A DNA stretch of 64,000 nucleotides from Shewanella psychromarinicola (GTDB lineage: Bacteria > Pseudomonadota > Gammaproteobacteria > Enterobacterales > Shewanellaceae), in assembly GCF_003855155.1 (NCBI RefSeq), contig NZ_CP034073.1, positions 2,294,001-2,358,000 on the forward strand, given 5' to 3'. A model generated the notes under the pieces. The model ran no database searches. It worked only from the letters and a program-made list of their open reading frames with translations, and was not told where the DNA came from. How positions within the stretch are numbered: the stretch's first letter is position 1; the number at the start of each line of letters is the position of its first letter. The position numbers and the translations under genes are program-made. Below, in pieces: positions 40,240 to 49,358 of the stretch.

Positions 40240-41163
40240 ATGAAAAATCTTCCAAGCCTCAAAAACCTTTATTACTTGGTTCATTTACACCAAGAACAGA
40301 ATTTTAATCGCGCAGCCAAAATGTGTTTTGTCAGTCAATCTACACTATCTAGCGGCATTCAAAATCTTGAAGAGCAACTGGGTTATCAGTTAATTGAACG
40401 CGACCATAAATCGTTTATGTTTACCGCCATCGGTGAACAGGTGGTGGAACGTGCTCGAAGTATTTTAACTAATGTTGATGATTTAGTAGAATTGGTTAAA
40501 AATCAAGGTGAACCTATGACCGGTGAGGTCCGCTTAGGGTGTATTCCGACTATCGCACCTTTTTTACTCAGTCGAGTGGTCAAGTTATGTCAGCAAGACT
40601 ACCCTAAACTCAGTTTGTTATTAAAAGAAGACACAACTGAACGCTTATTAGGAGCGTTAGCAAAAGGGGAGTTAGATCTATTGATACTCGCTTTACCTGT
40701 CGACACAAGTGGTTTTCACAGCATGAAAGTCGGTATCGATCCATTTAAAATAGTAATGCATAAAGAGGTATCGCAACAATTTTTGCAACCGATTGATTAT
40801 CAAAAAATGCCCGATGAAAGTATTTTTTTACTGCAAGCAGAACATTGTATTACCGGACACGCGATAACGGCTTGTCAGCTTGGTAATAGCGCTAAAATCA
40901 ATCCATTTGCTGCCACGAGTTTGCACACTTTAGTGCAGATGGTAAACAGCAAACTGGGGACCACTTTTTTACCGCAAATGGCAATTGATACCGGGATTTT
41001 AACCGACACAGATCTTGTCGCAATGGATCCACCGGGTGAGGCACCCTATCGTGAGATTGGATTGGTTTGGCGACAAACGACTAGCCGGATTTCAACGTTT
41101 AGAACCTTAGGCCTAGCGATACAGCAAAAACTGCTCGCACAATCATTACCGAACAAACATTAA
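40240..41163 (+). CDS. oxyR: LysR-family peroxide sensor OxyR
   Basis: This regulator activates or represses peroxide-defence genes when a disulfide forms. The N-terminal winged helix-turn-helix covers about residues 5-65 (FNRAAKMCFVSQSTLSSGIQNLEEQLG). In the sensing domain C203 and C212 are separated by eight residues, the same spacing as C199/C208 of E. coli OxyR. That spacing, not just family membership, supports the call. The protein has 307 residues. It is transcribed alone after the hptA terminator; no peroxidase or catalase gene adjoins it. Confidence 0.93.
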   Translation: MKNLPSLKNLYYLVHLHQEQNFNRAAKMCFVSQSTLSSGIQNLEEQLGYQLIERDHKSFMFTAIGEQVVERARSILTNVDDLVELVKNQGEPMTGEVRLGCIPTIAPFLLSRVVKLCQQDYPKLSLLLKEDTTERLLGALAKGELDLLILALPVDTSGFHSMKVGIDPFKIVMHKEVSQQFLQPIDYQKMPDESIFLLQAEHCITGHAITACQLGNSAKINPFAATSLHTLVQMVNSKLGTTFLPQMAIDTGILTDTDLVAMDPPGEAPYREIGLVWRQTTSRISTFRTLGLAIQQKLLAQSLPNKH

Positions 41164-41765
41164 CTAGGGTTGAGACATGGGATAAGTCGATAACAAAAGG
41201 TTTATTTACAGTCTCAATATCACACTGGCCAGTTGTTTTACTAACAAGGCGCACCCAGGGGTTAAAAGCCCCATCAACGGATATCTTTTACCCATAAGTC
41301 TATGCACAGAGCAGGGCTAAGAGCATTTGATAACCGTTTATTATGCCAAGTTGAGGTTAATTAACCTCAACGCGAGGGGATAGGTGGTGAATGTTATCGA
41401 CATCAGCACAGTGGCAAGTCTTGTTTAGCAAACTTTCATTGTCTGCAAACAAGGTGCATTAACAAGCGTCTGTCGGTATAAGTGATTGCAGTAACCTAAA
41501 CTCTCTTCACGCAACCTTGGGCCGTTTGATAACTGTTTATTATGCCGAGTTGAGGTTAATTAACCTCTATGTAAGGTGATAGGTGGGAAAATGTTAGCAA
41601 CATCAGCACAGTGGTAGGTCTTGTTTAGCAAACTGTCATTGTCTGCAAACAAGGTGCATTAACAAGCGTCTGTCGGTTATAAGTGATGGCGGTAACGTAA
41701 CCCTATTTACACAAGCTTAGGCCGTTTGATAACCGTTCAATGTCGCGAGTTGAGATTAACTCACC
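41164..41765. other. Gene-free interval carrying the 200-bp repeat array
   Basis: This 600-base stretch lies between the convergent oxyR and cyclase genes. From 41326 it consists almost wholly of the tandem repeats annotated separately. The first 160 bases have no recognised feature. No reading frame is supported on either strand. Confidence 0.6.
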
Positions 41766-41780
41766 TTAACGAGGGGGATT
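41326..41780. repeat. Tandem repeat array, period about 200 bp, 2.3 copies
   Basis: Units begin with TTTGATAAC at 41326, 41525 and 41725. Shared blocks include GTTGAGGTTAATTAACCTC, ACATCAGCACAGTGG, TCTTGTTTAGCAAACT and CATTGTCTGCAAACAAGG. Copies 1 and 2 are full length; copy 3 is partial, about 55 bases, more diverged, and runs into the 3' end of the cyclase gene. The blocks differ by scattered substitutions, so the array is not a sequencing duplication. It does not encode protein. Confidence 0.88.
41350..41371. repeat. 22-bp perfect palindrome in first repeat unit
   Basis: Two perfect half-sites GTTGAGGTTAA and TTAACCTCAAC meet without a spacer. The second unit keeps the core GAGGTTAATTAACCTC at about 41543-41558, and the third has a degenerate form. 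Such symmetry suits a dimeric DNA-binding protein or a cruciform. Confidence 0.85.
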
Positions 41781-42851
41781 GGACTGTATCGGGGCAACAC
41801 CATAGACTTGAGTAGGAAGTTGCTTACCTTTAAGTATTATTGGGCCTAAGTCAGTGAGCTTATATTTGCTGTTTTGTTGCTCAAGCCGATGCACCACATC
41901 TCCTGATAACAACATCCTTTGACCTAATGGATTACATTGATCTTGTAGCCGCGCCAAGGTATTAAGGACATCACTAAAAAAGCTAATTTCTTGTTTATGT
42001 ACGCCAACCACCGCGGCTACCACTTGACCACAATGTGCAGCAGATTTGAATTTAGGCACAAACCCATATTGCTGTTCAAAATACTGTCTTTGCCACTGTA
42101 ACTGCTGACAAAACTCAAAATAGATATTCATGCACCTATCTTGTTTAATGCCTTGTTCTAACGGCCAGTGAATTAATACGGCATCGCCCATATAGCGGTA
42201 AATTTCAGCTTCATTATCTGTCACCGTGTCCGCGAGCAAACTGAAGCTATCTTGAATTAAACGACTAAAACGATAATCACCTAAGGTCTCTGCGTGGGCC
42301 GTGGATGACACCATATCAATAAATAAGAACAATTGTTGCTCGTAACGTGGTTTGTGGTATTTACCCAAGCCAATATTAAGTAATACTTTGGGGCCAACCA
42401 AGAGTGACATTTGTTCAATAAAAGCTAATCCGACCCGCACCACGACAAGATACACCACTAACGCCTGAAACGATGGGCTGTAAATAATGTGGACGGTGAT
42501 CATTTGCCGTAACGTTAACATGTGGTTTTCAATCGCCCACATATTTAAAAACTGAGTGACATAGGCCAATGTGGTCGCGCCGAGTAGTAAAAATAACCCT
42601 TTAAACACGACGGAGAACAGATAAGGTAGGCGGCTGATGGCGCTAAAGTCTGCAATTAAATTCGACATCCAATGCAAACTGCCAAATATAAACCCCATAA
42701 ATATTGCTAGTGTGGCTAAATCAGCGTTACCAATAGCCCATTCGGGCAACTGCGATGACTGTGAGTAGCGAAAAAAAACGAAAGAAGCCATTGCTACACA
42801 CCAGGCAAAAATAGCGAACAATAATTTTTGAGTTTGACGGCGTGCTTTCAC
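41766..42851 (-). CDS. Membrane-bound class III adenylate/guanylate cyclase
   Basis: This protein should make a cyclic nucleotide from NTP at the membrane. Four to six hydrophobic segments fill residues 10-155. The cyclase homology domain follows (about 173-340). Both metal-binding aspartates are present: D179 in FLFIDMVSST and D223 in YRYMGDAVLI. The substrate-specifying residues cannot be assigned confidently by eye, so cAMP is the likelier but unproven product. The gene ends inside the third copy of the 200-bp repeat. It is not adjacent to another signalling gene. Confidence 0.85.
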   Translation of the reverse strand: MKARRQTQKLLFAIFAWCVAMASFVFFRYSQSSQLPEWAIGNADLATLAIFMGFIFGSLHWMSNLIADFSAISRLPYLFSVVFKGLFLLLGATTLAYVTQFLNMWAIENHMLTLRQMITVHIIYSPSFQALVVYLVVVRVGLAFIEQMSLLVGPKVLLNIGLGKYHKPRYEQQLFLFIDMVSSTAHAETLGDYRFSRLIQDSFSLLADTVTDNEAEIYRYMGDAVLIHWPLEQGIKQDRCMNIYFEFCQQLQWQRQYFEQQYGFVPKFKSAAHCGQVVAAVVGVHKQEISFFSDVLNTLARLQDQCNPLGQRMLLSGDVVHRLEQQNSKYKLTDLGPIILKGKQLPTQVYGVAPIQSNPPR

Positions 42852-43024
42852 GGAGTATGTGGTTGCCTAAATGACCTAGTATATAAGGGTGGTAGTCTAT
42901 AGAAGTTTTACTTACATGTGATAGTTTATTTGTGATTTAGATCAATAGAAGTGAAAAAATAAGTGCTCTAACGCAATCTTTTTCCAATATTGCTAACAAT
43001 ACCAAGGATTGTTATCGCAACAGA

Positions 43025-43693
43025 TTATGAAAATGCATTGGTTAAAATCTGTTGAGTAAAATCAATTTTGAGATAAAACCCTCGGGGGTTTGATAATTGA
43101 ATACTGCCGTCTTCGGCGATGCTTTCGGTGAGTATTTGACTATTAGCTGCTTTTGGACGTAATTGAAGTACTTCACCCTGACGCGCGGTAATTTTATCAA
43201 CCTGACCTAGCGCAATGAGCTCCATTATCTCTTCCCAATCTTGTTGTAATTGTTTGGCTTGTTTAGTGTTGGGTTGCCACAGTATGGGGGTACCTATACG
43301 ACGATCTCCCACCGGAATGCTTCGCTCCCCTTCAACCGGTATCCATAAAACCCGCTGCAGTTTATGATAAACCACACTGTTTTCCCAGGTCATACCCTGA
43401 ATGTTTGTCAGTGGTGCGACTGTGACATAAGTGGTTTCAAGTGGTTTGCCTTTATGACCGATAGGGATTGTTTTGAGTTCAACCCCTAAATGGAGAAAGT
43501 CTTGCTCAGGTTTTGATCCCGCGAGCGCCCCTAATTCAGATTCAATAAGTTGGCCCACCCAACCTTTATCTCGGCGTAAATCCACCGGCACCAATATACG
43601 ATTATCGGCTGCGATGTCAGCTAAACGAATACCTGCCATGTTGTGCGCTCTTTCCATTAATTCGCTAAGATTTAAGGGCGATGATTTAGCCAT
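43025..43693 (-). CDS. mutH: DNA mismatch repair endonuclease MutH
   Basis: MutH nicks the unmethylated strand at hemimethylated GATC sites when activated by MutS/MutL. The 222-residue protein carries the catalytic set D65, E72 and K74 ([10 protein letters not shown]), in the D-x6-E-x-K form of the family. Its presence implies that the organism uses Dam-directed repair. The gene is divergent from rppH across a long gene-free region. Confidence 0.96.
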   Translation of the reverse strand: MAKSSPLNLSELMERAHNMAGIRLADIAADNRILVPVDLRRDKGWVGQLIESELGALAGSKPEQDFLHLGVELKTIPIGHKGKPLETTYVTVAPLTNIQGMTWENSVVYHKLQRVLWIPVEGERSIPVGDRRIGTPILWQPNTKQAKQLQQDWEEIMELIALGQVDKITARQGEVLQLRPKAANSQILTESIAEDGSIQLSNPRGFYLKIDFTQQILTNAFS

Positions 43694-44511
43694 GAATGAG
43701 TCTTTGCCTCTGGGTAAATGGATTAGTCGACAATCAAAATCAACAGGTTATGCTATCAAGTAATATTCATCGATACCAAGTTTAGTTAATGTATAAAAAG
43801 GTCATAAATTTATACAAGGTTATTAATTTATAATAAGTTTAGTGAATTATCCACGAGCAGGTTATAAAGTAAACTATTATTGGTCACTTCAAACAGCTTG
43901 ATTGAATTTAGTTCCAAGTTACTGTTTAATATTATATTTTTAATGTGTCGTTGTTTTTTTAATATACTTGTCCCGAGTTACACTCATTTTCCCCCTGTAT
44001 TTCACACATACTTATCCACAGATTTAATGGATAACTGTCATAAAATGTGTCTTTAACTGATTAAAAACACCAAGTCAACGCAATAAAATGGCTTTTTAAG
44101 GGGTTTAATTTAAAATAAGCCTTGTTATTTGTGTATAACTTAAGTTGCTAAATGAGTGATTACCTATCTTAATTAGGCTTGTATGTTTTTTGTACGATAG
44201 TGGCGATCGGATATTTTGATAGTTTGTAAATATTTATAAATCATTGTTAATATAGTTTTATTTATAGTTATGTGCTGTTTTTCTTAAAAAAATCTCAATG
44301 GTTTTTTACCCTGTTATCAAGCCTCACTAAAGTTTCGAACAGAGATATCCACAGATTTTGTGGATAATCCACAGAGTGGCTTTAATCAATTGTTGATAAT
44401 TCTGACTTATTAACATTGTTATTCAATTATCCACAGTAAATAGAGGTTTGCCGATAGGCATGCTTTGTGAAACAATCAGACGATATAAAAATTGCTATTT
44501 TCGGAGTCCAT
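43694..44511. other. Long AT-rich gene-free region before rppH
   Basis: This 818-base interval between divergent mutH and rppH is unusually long for this gene-dense window and very AT-rich, with long runs of T and A between 43750 and 44330. Its distinctive content is the group of DnaA-box sequences annotated separately. No open frame of note is present on either strand. Confidence 0.65.
44012..44435. promoter_or_regulatory. Cluster of DnaA boxes upstream of rppH
   Basis: Three perfect TTATCCACA boxes occur: 44012-44020 (+), 44359-44367 (as TGTGGATAA, -) and 44427-44435 (+). Two one-mismatch boxes are at 44345-44353 (ATATCCACA) and 44365-44373 (TAATCCACA), and a further near-match lies outside at 43847-43855 (TTATCCACG). 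The boxes between 44345 and 44373 are packed within 30 bases. Binding by DnaA is therefore likely; its role could be titration or control of rppH-ptsP. Confidence 0.78.
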
Positions 44512-45030
44512 GTGATTGATAGCGACGGCTTTCGCGCAAATGTGGGCATCATTATCTGTAATAAATTTGGACAAGTTATGTGGGCCAGACGTTTTGGTCA
44601 GCATTCATGGCAGTTTCCACAAGGTGGGTTAGATGATGGCGAGTCACCAGAAGAAGCCATGTATCGAGAGCTTTACGAAGAAGTGGGACTCAGACCTGAA
44701 CATGTTCAAATTCTAATGTCCACTCGTTCTTGGTTACGATATCGTTTACCTAAGCGTTTGGTTCGCCAAGAAAGCAAACCTGTTTGCATTGGCCAAAAAC
44801 AGAAATGGTTTTTACTACAATTGAAAGGTCACGATAATACCATTAACTTGAATTCTTCTGGTCATCCTGAGTTTGATGATTGGCGTTGGGTCAGTTATTG
44901 GTATCCTGTTCGTCAGGTAGTGTCTTTTAAACGCGACGTATATAGAAAAGTAATGAAAGAGTTCGCATCGACGACATTAGCGCTACAAACGCGCGAGTTT
45001 AGTAAAAAACGAAGCAAACAACGGAGTTAA
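44512..45030 (+). CDS. rppH: RNA pyrophosphohydrolase RppH
   Basis: RppH removes pyrophosphate from 5'-triphosphate mRNA ends and so starts 5'-dependent decay by RNase E. The Nudix box is complete: G-x5-E-x7-REL-x-EE-x-GL in [24 protein letters not shown] start at the GTG at 44512, where the product begins (V/M)[16 protein letters not shown] as in the family and a GGAG element sits five bases upstream. A GTG 45 bases earlier would add 15 unrelated residues. ptsP follows 24 bases after the stop, the same order as in other gammaproteobacteria. Confidence 0.93.
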   Translation: MIDSDGFRANVGIIICNKFGQVMWARRFGQHSWQFPQGGLDDGESPEEAMYRELYEEVGLRPEHVQILMSTRSWLRYRLPKRLVRQESKPVCIGQKQKWFLLQLKGHDNTINLNSSGHPEFDDWRWVSYWYPVRQVVSFKRDVYRKVMKEFASTTLALQTREFSKKRSKQRS

Positions 45031-45054
45031 CTGATTTCAAAGAGGATTGGAACA

Positions 45055-47295
45055 GTGTTAAATATGCTCAGGGATATCACTCAAGCTGTTGCCAGAGCAA
45101 GCAGCCTTGAAAGTGCATTAAATATATTAGTGTCACAAACTCGATTAGCAATGGAGACCCATTGCTGTTCTATTTATATCCTTGAAAAACAAAATCTTGT
45201 CTTATCGGCCACTGAAGGGTTACAACAATCTGCTGTGGGCAGAGTCAGCATGCCAATATCAGAAGGCTTAGTCGGCTTAGTTGCAGAACGTGAAGAAGCT
45301 ATCAATCTCGCTGATGCACGTATTCATCCTCGTTTTAAATTATTTCCCGAAGCAGCAGAAGAAGAATATCGCGCATTTTTGGCTGTGCCGATTATTTTTC
45401 AAAAACAGCTTGTCGGCGTTATTGTCGTACAGCAACCTGAAGCCCGTCAGTTCAGTGAAAGCGAAGAAGCATTTTTAATGACCTTAGCCGCTCAACTCGC
45501 AGTGATTGTGCGCAGTTTGAAGCACAAAGCGTCAAATACCAGTGTACAACAACAAGTTGTTTTCAGTGGTATTAATGCATCTAGTGGTATTGCGATTGCT
45601 CATGGCCTGGTATTAGGTGGTGTTATTTCATTGGAACAAGCCGAGGTGGCTTGTGCCAATATTGATGTTGAGATTCAGCGCTTAAAGTCGGCTATGCAGC
45701 GTTGTAAAGACATCCTGTCGTCAATTTCGCAACGATTCGAACAAGAAAAATCGGCTGATGTTGCGTCTATTTTTACCGCATTTCAGTTACTGTTGGATGA
45801 TTCTAGCCTTGGTGGCGAATATGCCCGTGAAGTCGCTTTAGGTTGGCAGGCTGAGTCTGCAGTAAGCCGGGTTTCATTACGCTATATCCAACAGTTTCTA
45901 GAGATGGAAGATCCTTATCTAAAAGAACGCGCAAGCGATATTCGCGAACTTGGGCAAAAGCTACTACGACAGCTTATAGAGCCAGGCAGGTTAGTATTAG
46001 AGCCTGAAAAACCGGTAATTTTAGTCGCCAAAGAGGTGGATGCCACTTTACTGGCTGAGTTTCCTCGTCAAAAGCTGGCGGGTATTGTTACTGAGCGTGG
46101 TGGCGTTAATGCCCATGCGGCCATTTTAGCGCGTGCGCTGGGTGTACCAGCCATTGTTGGTGTTGATGATGTTTTATCAGTAGATATTGATCAAAAGCTA
46201 TTAGTTCTGAATGCCAATCGTGGTCAGTTATTGGTGTCGCCATCGCCTGCAGTGATTGAAGAGTACCAACTACTGATCGATGCAGATGTCGAAAAGCAAA
46301 AACAATTTTCTGCGGAGTTGAGTCTACCTTCTGTAACCACAGATGGTGAGCGGATACATTTATATCTCAATGCTGGACTATTGAGTGGTATTGATTCTGA
46401 AATCGCTGAATGTGCTGATGGTATTGGGCTGTATCGAACCGAAATCCCCTTTATGTTGCATCAACGCTTTCCAAGCGAAAGAGAGCAAATCAATGTATAT
46501 CGTCAAGTATTAAGTGCAGCAGGTGATAGACCTGTTGTGATGCGTACTTTGGATGTAGGCGGCGATAAACCGTTGCCGTATTTTCCGATTAAAGAAGACA
46601 ATCCGTTTTTAGGTTGGCGTGGTATTCGTTTATCTCTTGATCATCCTGAGTTATTTTTAGTGCAATTGCGTGCGATGTTGCAAGCCGCTGGCAATGGCAA
46701 TCAATTGAAAATATTACTGCCAATGGTCAGTAATCTCGATGAAATAGATCAAACATTAAGTTATTTAGAGCAAGCGTTTACTGAACTAAACCAAGAATTA
46801 AATACCCGTTTGGTTAGGCCTCAAGTCGGCGTTATGCTTGAAGTACCCGCATTATTGTATCAGTTGCAAGATGTGGCGAAGCGGGTCGACTTCGTATCGG
46901 TTGGCAGTAACGATTTAACCCAATATTTACTGGCCGTCGATCGTAATAATCCTAGTGTGAGTTCACTATTTGATAGCTATCATCCTGGTATTCTTCGAGC
47001 CCTTAAACGAGCCGTCGATGAGTGTAAACAGTATGACTTGGATGTGAGTGTTTGTGGCGAACTTGCTGGTGAGCCTTATGGTGCATTACTTTTGGTGGCA
47101 ATGGGTTATAACAAACTCAGTATGAACCAGGGCAGCTTAGCCAGAATAAATTTTTTACTTAGACGAGTATCAAAACAAGAATTAACTGAGTTGTTGGAGT
47201 CTATTTTACAACAGTCAACGGGTAACCAGGTTCGAGGGTTATTAGCACATTTCTTGCGAAAACATGATTTATCAGATTTAGTTAACATAGATTAG
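45055..47295 (+). CDS. ptsP: Phosphoenolpyruvate phosphotransferase PtsP (EI-Ntr)
   Basis: This enzyme starts the nitrogen-related phosphotransferase chain by taking phosphate from PEP and passing it to NPr. The N-terminal GAF domain (about residues 15-155) is thought to sense nitrogen status. Linker and enzyme I domains follow. The phosphorylated histidine is H354 in TERGGVNAHAAILARALG, and the C-terminal PEP-binding barrel contains the VGSNDLTQYLLAVDR motif. The 746-residue length is right. It starts with GTG at 45055; an ATG three codons later is a close alternative. It is co-transcribed with rppH. Confidence 0.95.
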   Translation: MLNMLRDITQAVARASSLESALNILVSQTRLAMETHCCSIYILEKQNLVLSATEGLQQSAVGRVSMPISEGLVGLVAEREEAINLADARIHPRFKLFPEAAEEEYRAFLAVPIIFQKQLVGVIVVQQPEARQFSESEEAFLMTLAAQLAVIVRSLKHKASNTSVQQQVVFSGINASSGIAIAHGLVLGGVISLEQAEVACANIDVEIQRLKSAMQRCKDILSSISQRFEQEKSADVASIFTAFQLLLDDSSLGGEYAREVALGWQAESAVSRVSLRYIQQFLEMEDPYLKERASDIRELGQKLLRQLIEPGRLVLEPEKPVILVAKEVDATLLAEFPRQKLAGIVTERGGVNAHAAILARALGVPAIVGVDDVLSVDIDQKLLVLNANRGQLLVSPSPAVIEEYQLLIDADVEKQKQFSAELSLPSVTTDGERIHLYLNAGLLSGIDSEIAECADGIGLYRTEIPFMLHQRFPSEREQINVYRQVLSAAGDRPVVMRTLDVGGDKPLPYFPIKEDNPFLGWRGIRLSLDHPELFLVQLRAMLQAAGNGNQLKILLPMVSNLDEIDQTLSYLEQAFTELNQELNTRLVRPQVGVMLEVPALLYQLQDVAKRVDFVSVGSNDLTQYLLAVDRNNPSVSSLFDSYHPGILRALKRAVDECKQYDLDVSVCGELAGEPYGALLLVAMGYNKLSMNQGSLARINFLLRRVSKQELTELLESILQQSTGNQVRGLLAHFLRKHDLSDLVNID

Positions 47296-47383
47296 TCATA
47301 CGATTGGAGCGGGTTGGGAAATGCTTAGATGATCTTTCGTATGGTTGATAATATAGTCAAACGTCATTTTTAAGGATGTCATC

Positions 47384-48184
47384 GTGGATAGTTTGCTGCA
47401 GGTATTTTTAATTTGCCTTGTTTTAGGTTCCGTAGTGGGTTTTTTAGCTGGGTTGTTAGGTATTGGTGGCGGGTTAATTATTGTGCCTGCACTCTTGTAC
47501 ATTTTGCCCTCAGTCGGGATCGATTCGACACAAATCACTCATGTTGCTATCGCTACATCACTGGCATCAATTATTTTAACCTCAATGTCTTCAGCTGCTG
47601 CGCATCACAAACGCGGTAATATACCTTGGGAATTGTTTAAGCCTATTTTCCCTGGCATTGTTATTGGATCGTTAGCATCGGCATTTGTTTCTGAACAAAT
47701 TGCATCGGATGATTTACAACAGACTTTCGCTATTTTTGTCGTGTTAATGGCAGCACAAATGGCGTTTCCGTTTAAAGTCAAAACAGGTGGCAGTCTGCCT
47801 AGTTTTGCCGTGTTATTAACCATCTCAACGGCGATCGCGTTAATTGCTGGCTTAATGGGCATTGGTGGTGGGGTATTACTGGTGCCATTCTTGAGCTATT
47901 GCGGTTTACAAATGCGCCAAGCTGTGGGGTTTTCATCGGCTACCGGAATGCTTATCGCGGTATCCGGTACCATTGGCTATATCATTGCGGGCTTTGATGT
48001 CCCCAATTTACCTGAGGGTTCGGTAGGGTTTATTTATCTACCGGCATTAATCGGGATTATTATTAGCTCAATGCTGTGTGCGCCTATGGGCGTAAAAGCG
48101 GCAAGCACTTGGCCAACACCAGTATTGAAAAAGATCTTTGCTGGTTTGTTAGTCGTAGTGGGATTGAAACTGTTATTGAGTTAA
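47384..48184 (+). CDS. TauE/SafE-family sulfite/organosulfur exporter-like permease
   Basis: This 266-residue inner-membrane protein has eight or so hydrophobic segments and two copies of the family hallmark, GFLAGLLGIGGGLIIVP near the start and ALIAGLMGIGGGVLLVP near residue 150. Members move sulfite, sulfoacetate or other small anions, and specificity cannot be inferred. A GTG start follows an AAGGATG element. Many relatives sit next to lgt-thyA; here thyA is convergent and downstream. Confidence 0.87.
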   Translation: MDSLLQVFLICLVLGSVVGFLAGLLGIGGGLIIVPALLYILPSVGIDSTQITHVAIATSLASIILTSMSSAAAHHKRGNIPWELFKPIFPGIVIGSLASAFVSEQIASDDLQQTFAIFVVLMAAQMAFPFKVKTGGSLPSFAVLLTISTAIALIAGLMGIGGGVLLVPFLSYCGLQMRQAVGFSSATGMLIAVSGTIGYIIAGFDVPNLPEGSVGFIYLPALIGIIISSMLCAPMGVKAASTWPTPVLKKIFAGLLVVVGLKLLLS

Positions 48185-48203
48185 CCTCAGTCAGGTTATA
48201 GAC

Positions 48204-48240
48204 ACGCCTTTGTTCAAGTATTTGAGCAAAGGCGTTTTTT
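48204..48240. terminator. Terminator between TauE-like gene and thyA
   Basis: ACGCCTTTG pairs with CAAAGGCGT, with additional TTCAA/TTGAG pairing toward the loop, and a run of T follows. It ends the plus-strand permease transcript; the minus-strand thyA stop is 20 bases beyond. Confidence 0.85.
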
Positions 48241-48261
48241 TATTAATTAATAACGCCGTTA

Positions 48262-49113
48262 TTACACCGCGAAAGGATACTTAATGGCGTCGTGATGCTC
48301 GTAACCTTCAACGCTAAAATCAGCTAAGGTCACCCAGGTTTCAATGTCTTTTAGGGTTTTAATCTTTGGATTAATTATCAACTTAGGAGAGGCAAAGGGC
48401 TCACGTTTAAGCTGAATATCCCGCATTGAGACAAGTTGATCTTCGTAAATATGAGCGTTAACAATTTTATGGTATGCCTTACCGGGCTTATGACCCGTTA
48501 TTTGGGCCATTAAAGCCAACAATACATAGACTTGTACCATGTTGAAATTCAATCCTAGCGGGACATCACAGCTTCTCTGGGTACTATTGAGATACAGGGT
48601 ATCACCGAGTAATGAAAAGTGATGCTCGTACATGCATGGACGCAAGCAACCTAGGTCAAATGCGCCTGGGTGAAAGAAGGTTAAAATCTCAGCGCGATTG
48701 TCTATGCCATTAGTTAAATCATCGACGATTTGTTGCAGTAAATCGACGTGGCCACCATCATGTTTTGGAAATGCACGTCCTAAAGCGCCATAAATGAGCC
48801 CCATATCGTCGGGCCCTTTGCGGTTTGGGTTATCTAGCCAAGCTTGGTTTAGATTGGCATTGGCATCCCATGTTTTAGTGCCTAATGCTCTAAAATCGGC
48901 AGCATTTTGATAACCGCGTAAATAACCAAGGACCTCTGCGATGGCCGATTTCCAGAAGCTTTTACGTGTGGTGACTAACGGAAATTGATTGTTTGCAACA
49001 TCATAAACGAGATCTGCATTTATCACGGTTAAGCATTTTTTGTTAGTGCGAGCATTATTGACCCATTCGCCTTCATCGACAATACGCTGGCACAGATCTA
49101 GATATTGTTTCAT
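48262..49113 (-). CDS. thyA: Thymidylate synthase ThyA, longer divergent form
   Basis: This makes dTMP from dUMP and methylene-tetrahydrofolate. The nucleophile C160 (LRPC), R180-S, D183 and N191 in [13 protein letters not shown], and the histidine/tyrosine pair in NAHIYEDQL are all in place, so it should be active. At 283 residues it exceeds the common 264, and the usual RTGTGT phosphate loop reads RTNKKC. The region around the active cysteine ([26 protein letters not shown]) also departs from the common E. coli pattern. It therefore belongs to a divergent ThyA branch, possibly shared by marine gammaproteobacteria. Confidence 0.9.
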   Translation of the reverse strand: MKQYLDLCQRIVDEGEWVNNARTNKKCLTVINADLVYDVANNQFPLVTTRKSFWKSAIAEVLGYLRGYQNAADFRALGTKTWDANANLNQAWLDNPNRKGPDDMGLIYGALGRAFPKHDGGHVDLLQQIVDDLTNGIDNRAEILTFFHPGAFDLGCLRPCMYEHHFSLLGDTLYLNSTQRSCDVPLGLNFNMVQVYVLLALMAQITGHKPGKAYHKIVNAHIYEDQLVSMRDIQLKREPFASPKLIINPKIKTLKDIETWVTLADFSVEGYEHHDAIKYPFAV

Positions 49114-49230
49114 GTATTTAAATCCTTTTCTCTTTTCGAGATTATACCCAAATGATGGTTAATTAACACGACCTAATCTGTAGATAACGCGTTAATCAGA
49201 ATTAAGCATCACCATGTCAGCATTACTTAC

Positions 49231-49286
49231 AATAAGACGGGAAACCGTCTTATTGCAGCTTGTTACCTCGGTAATTCCGAGGTAAC
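49231..49286 (+). promoter_or_regulatory. Two tandem perfect hairpins in the nhaA leader
   Basis: AATAAGACGG pairs with CCGTCTTATT around a GAAA loop (49231-49254). Eight bases later GTTACCTCGG pairs with CCGAGGTAAC around TAATT (49262-49286). Both stems are perfect over ten pairs. They end 72 bases before the nhaA start, so they may lie in its 5' untranslated RNA. Neither is followed by a T run. Confidence 0.7.
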
Positions 49287-49358
49287 ATCAAGAAAGAATC
49301 GATTATTATTGTTTGAGTTTTCTCTATAGACTGAGCGATTGTTTTTTAGGAGTGTTAT

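Noticed and set aside
41326..41780. CRISPR array or integron attC cluster
   Set aside because: The 200-bp units repeat throughout with no spacer/repeat alternation, and no cas genes, integrase or attC-type core sites are present.
43694..44511. Chromosomal origin oriC
   Set aside because: DnaA boxes and AT-richness fit, but none of the usual origin neighbours are present and rppH, ptsP and mutH are not origin genes.
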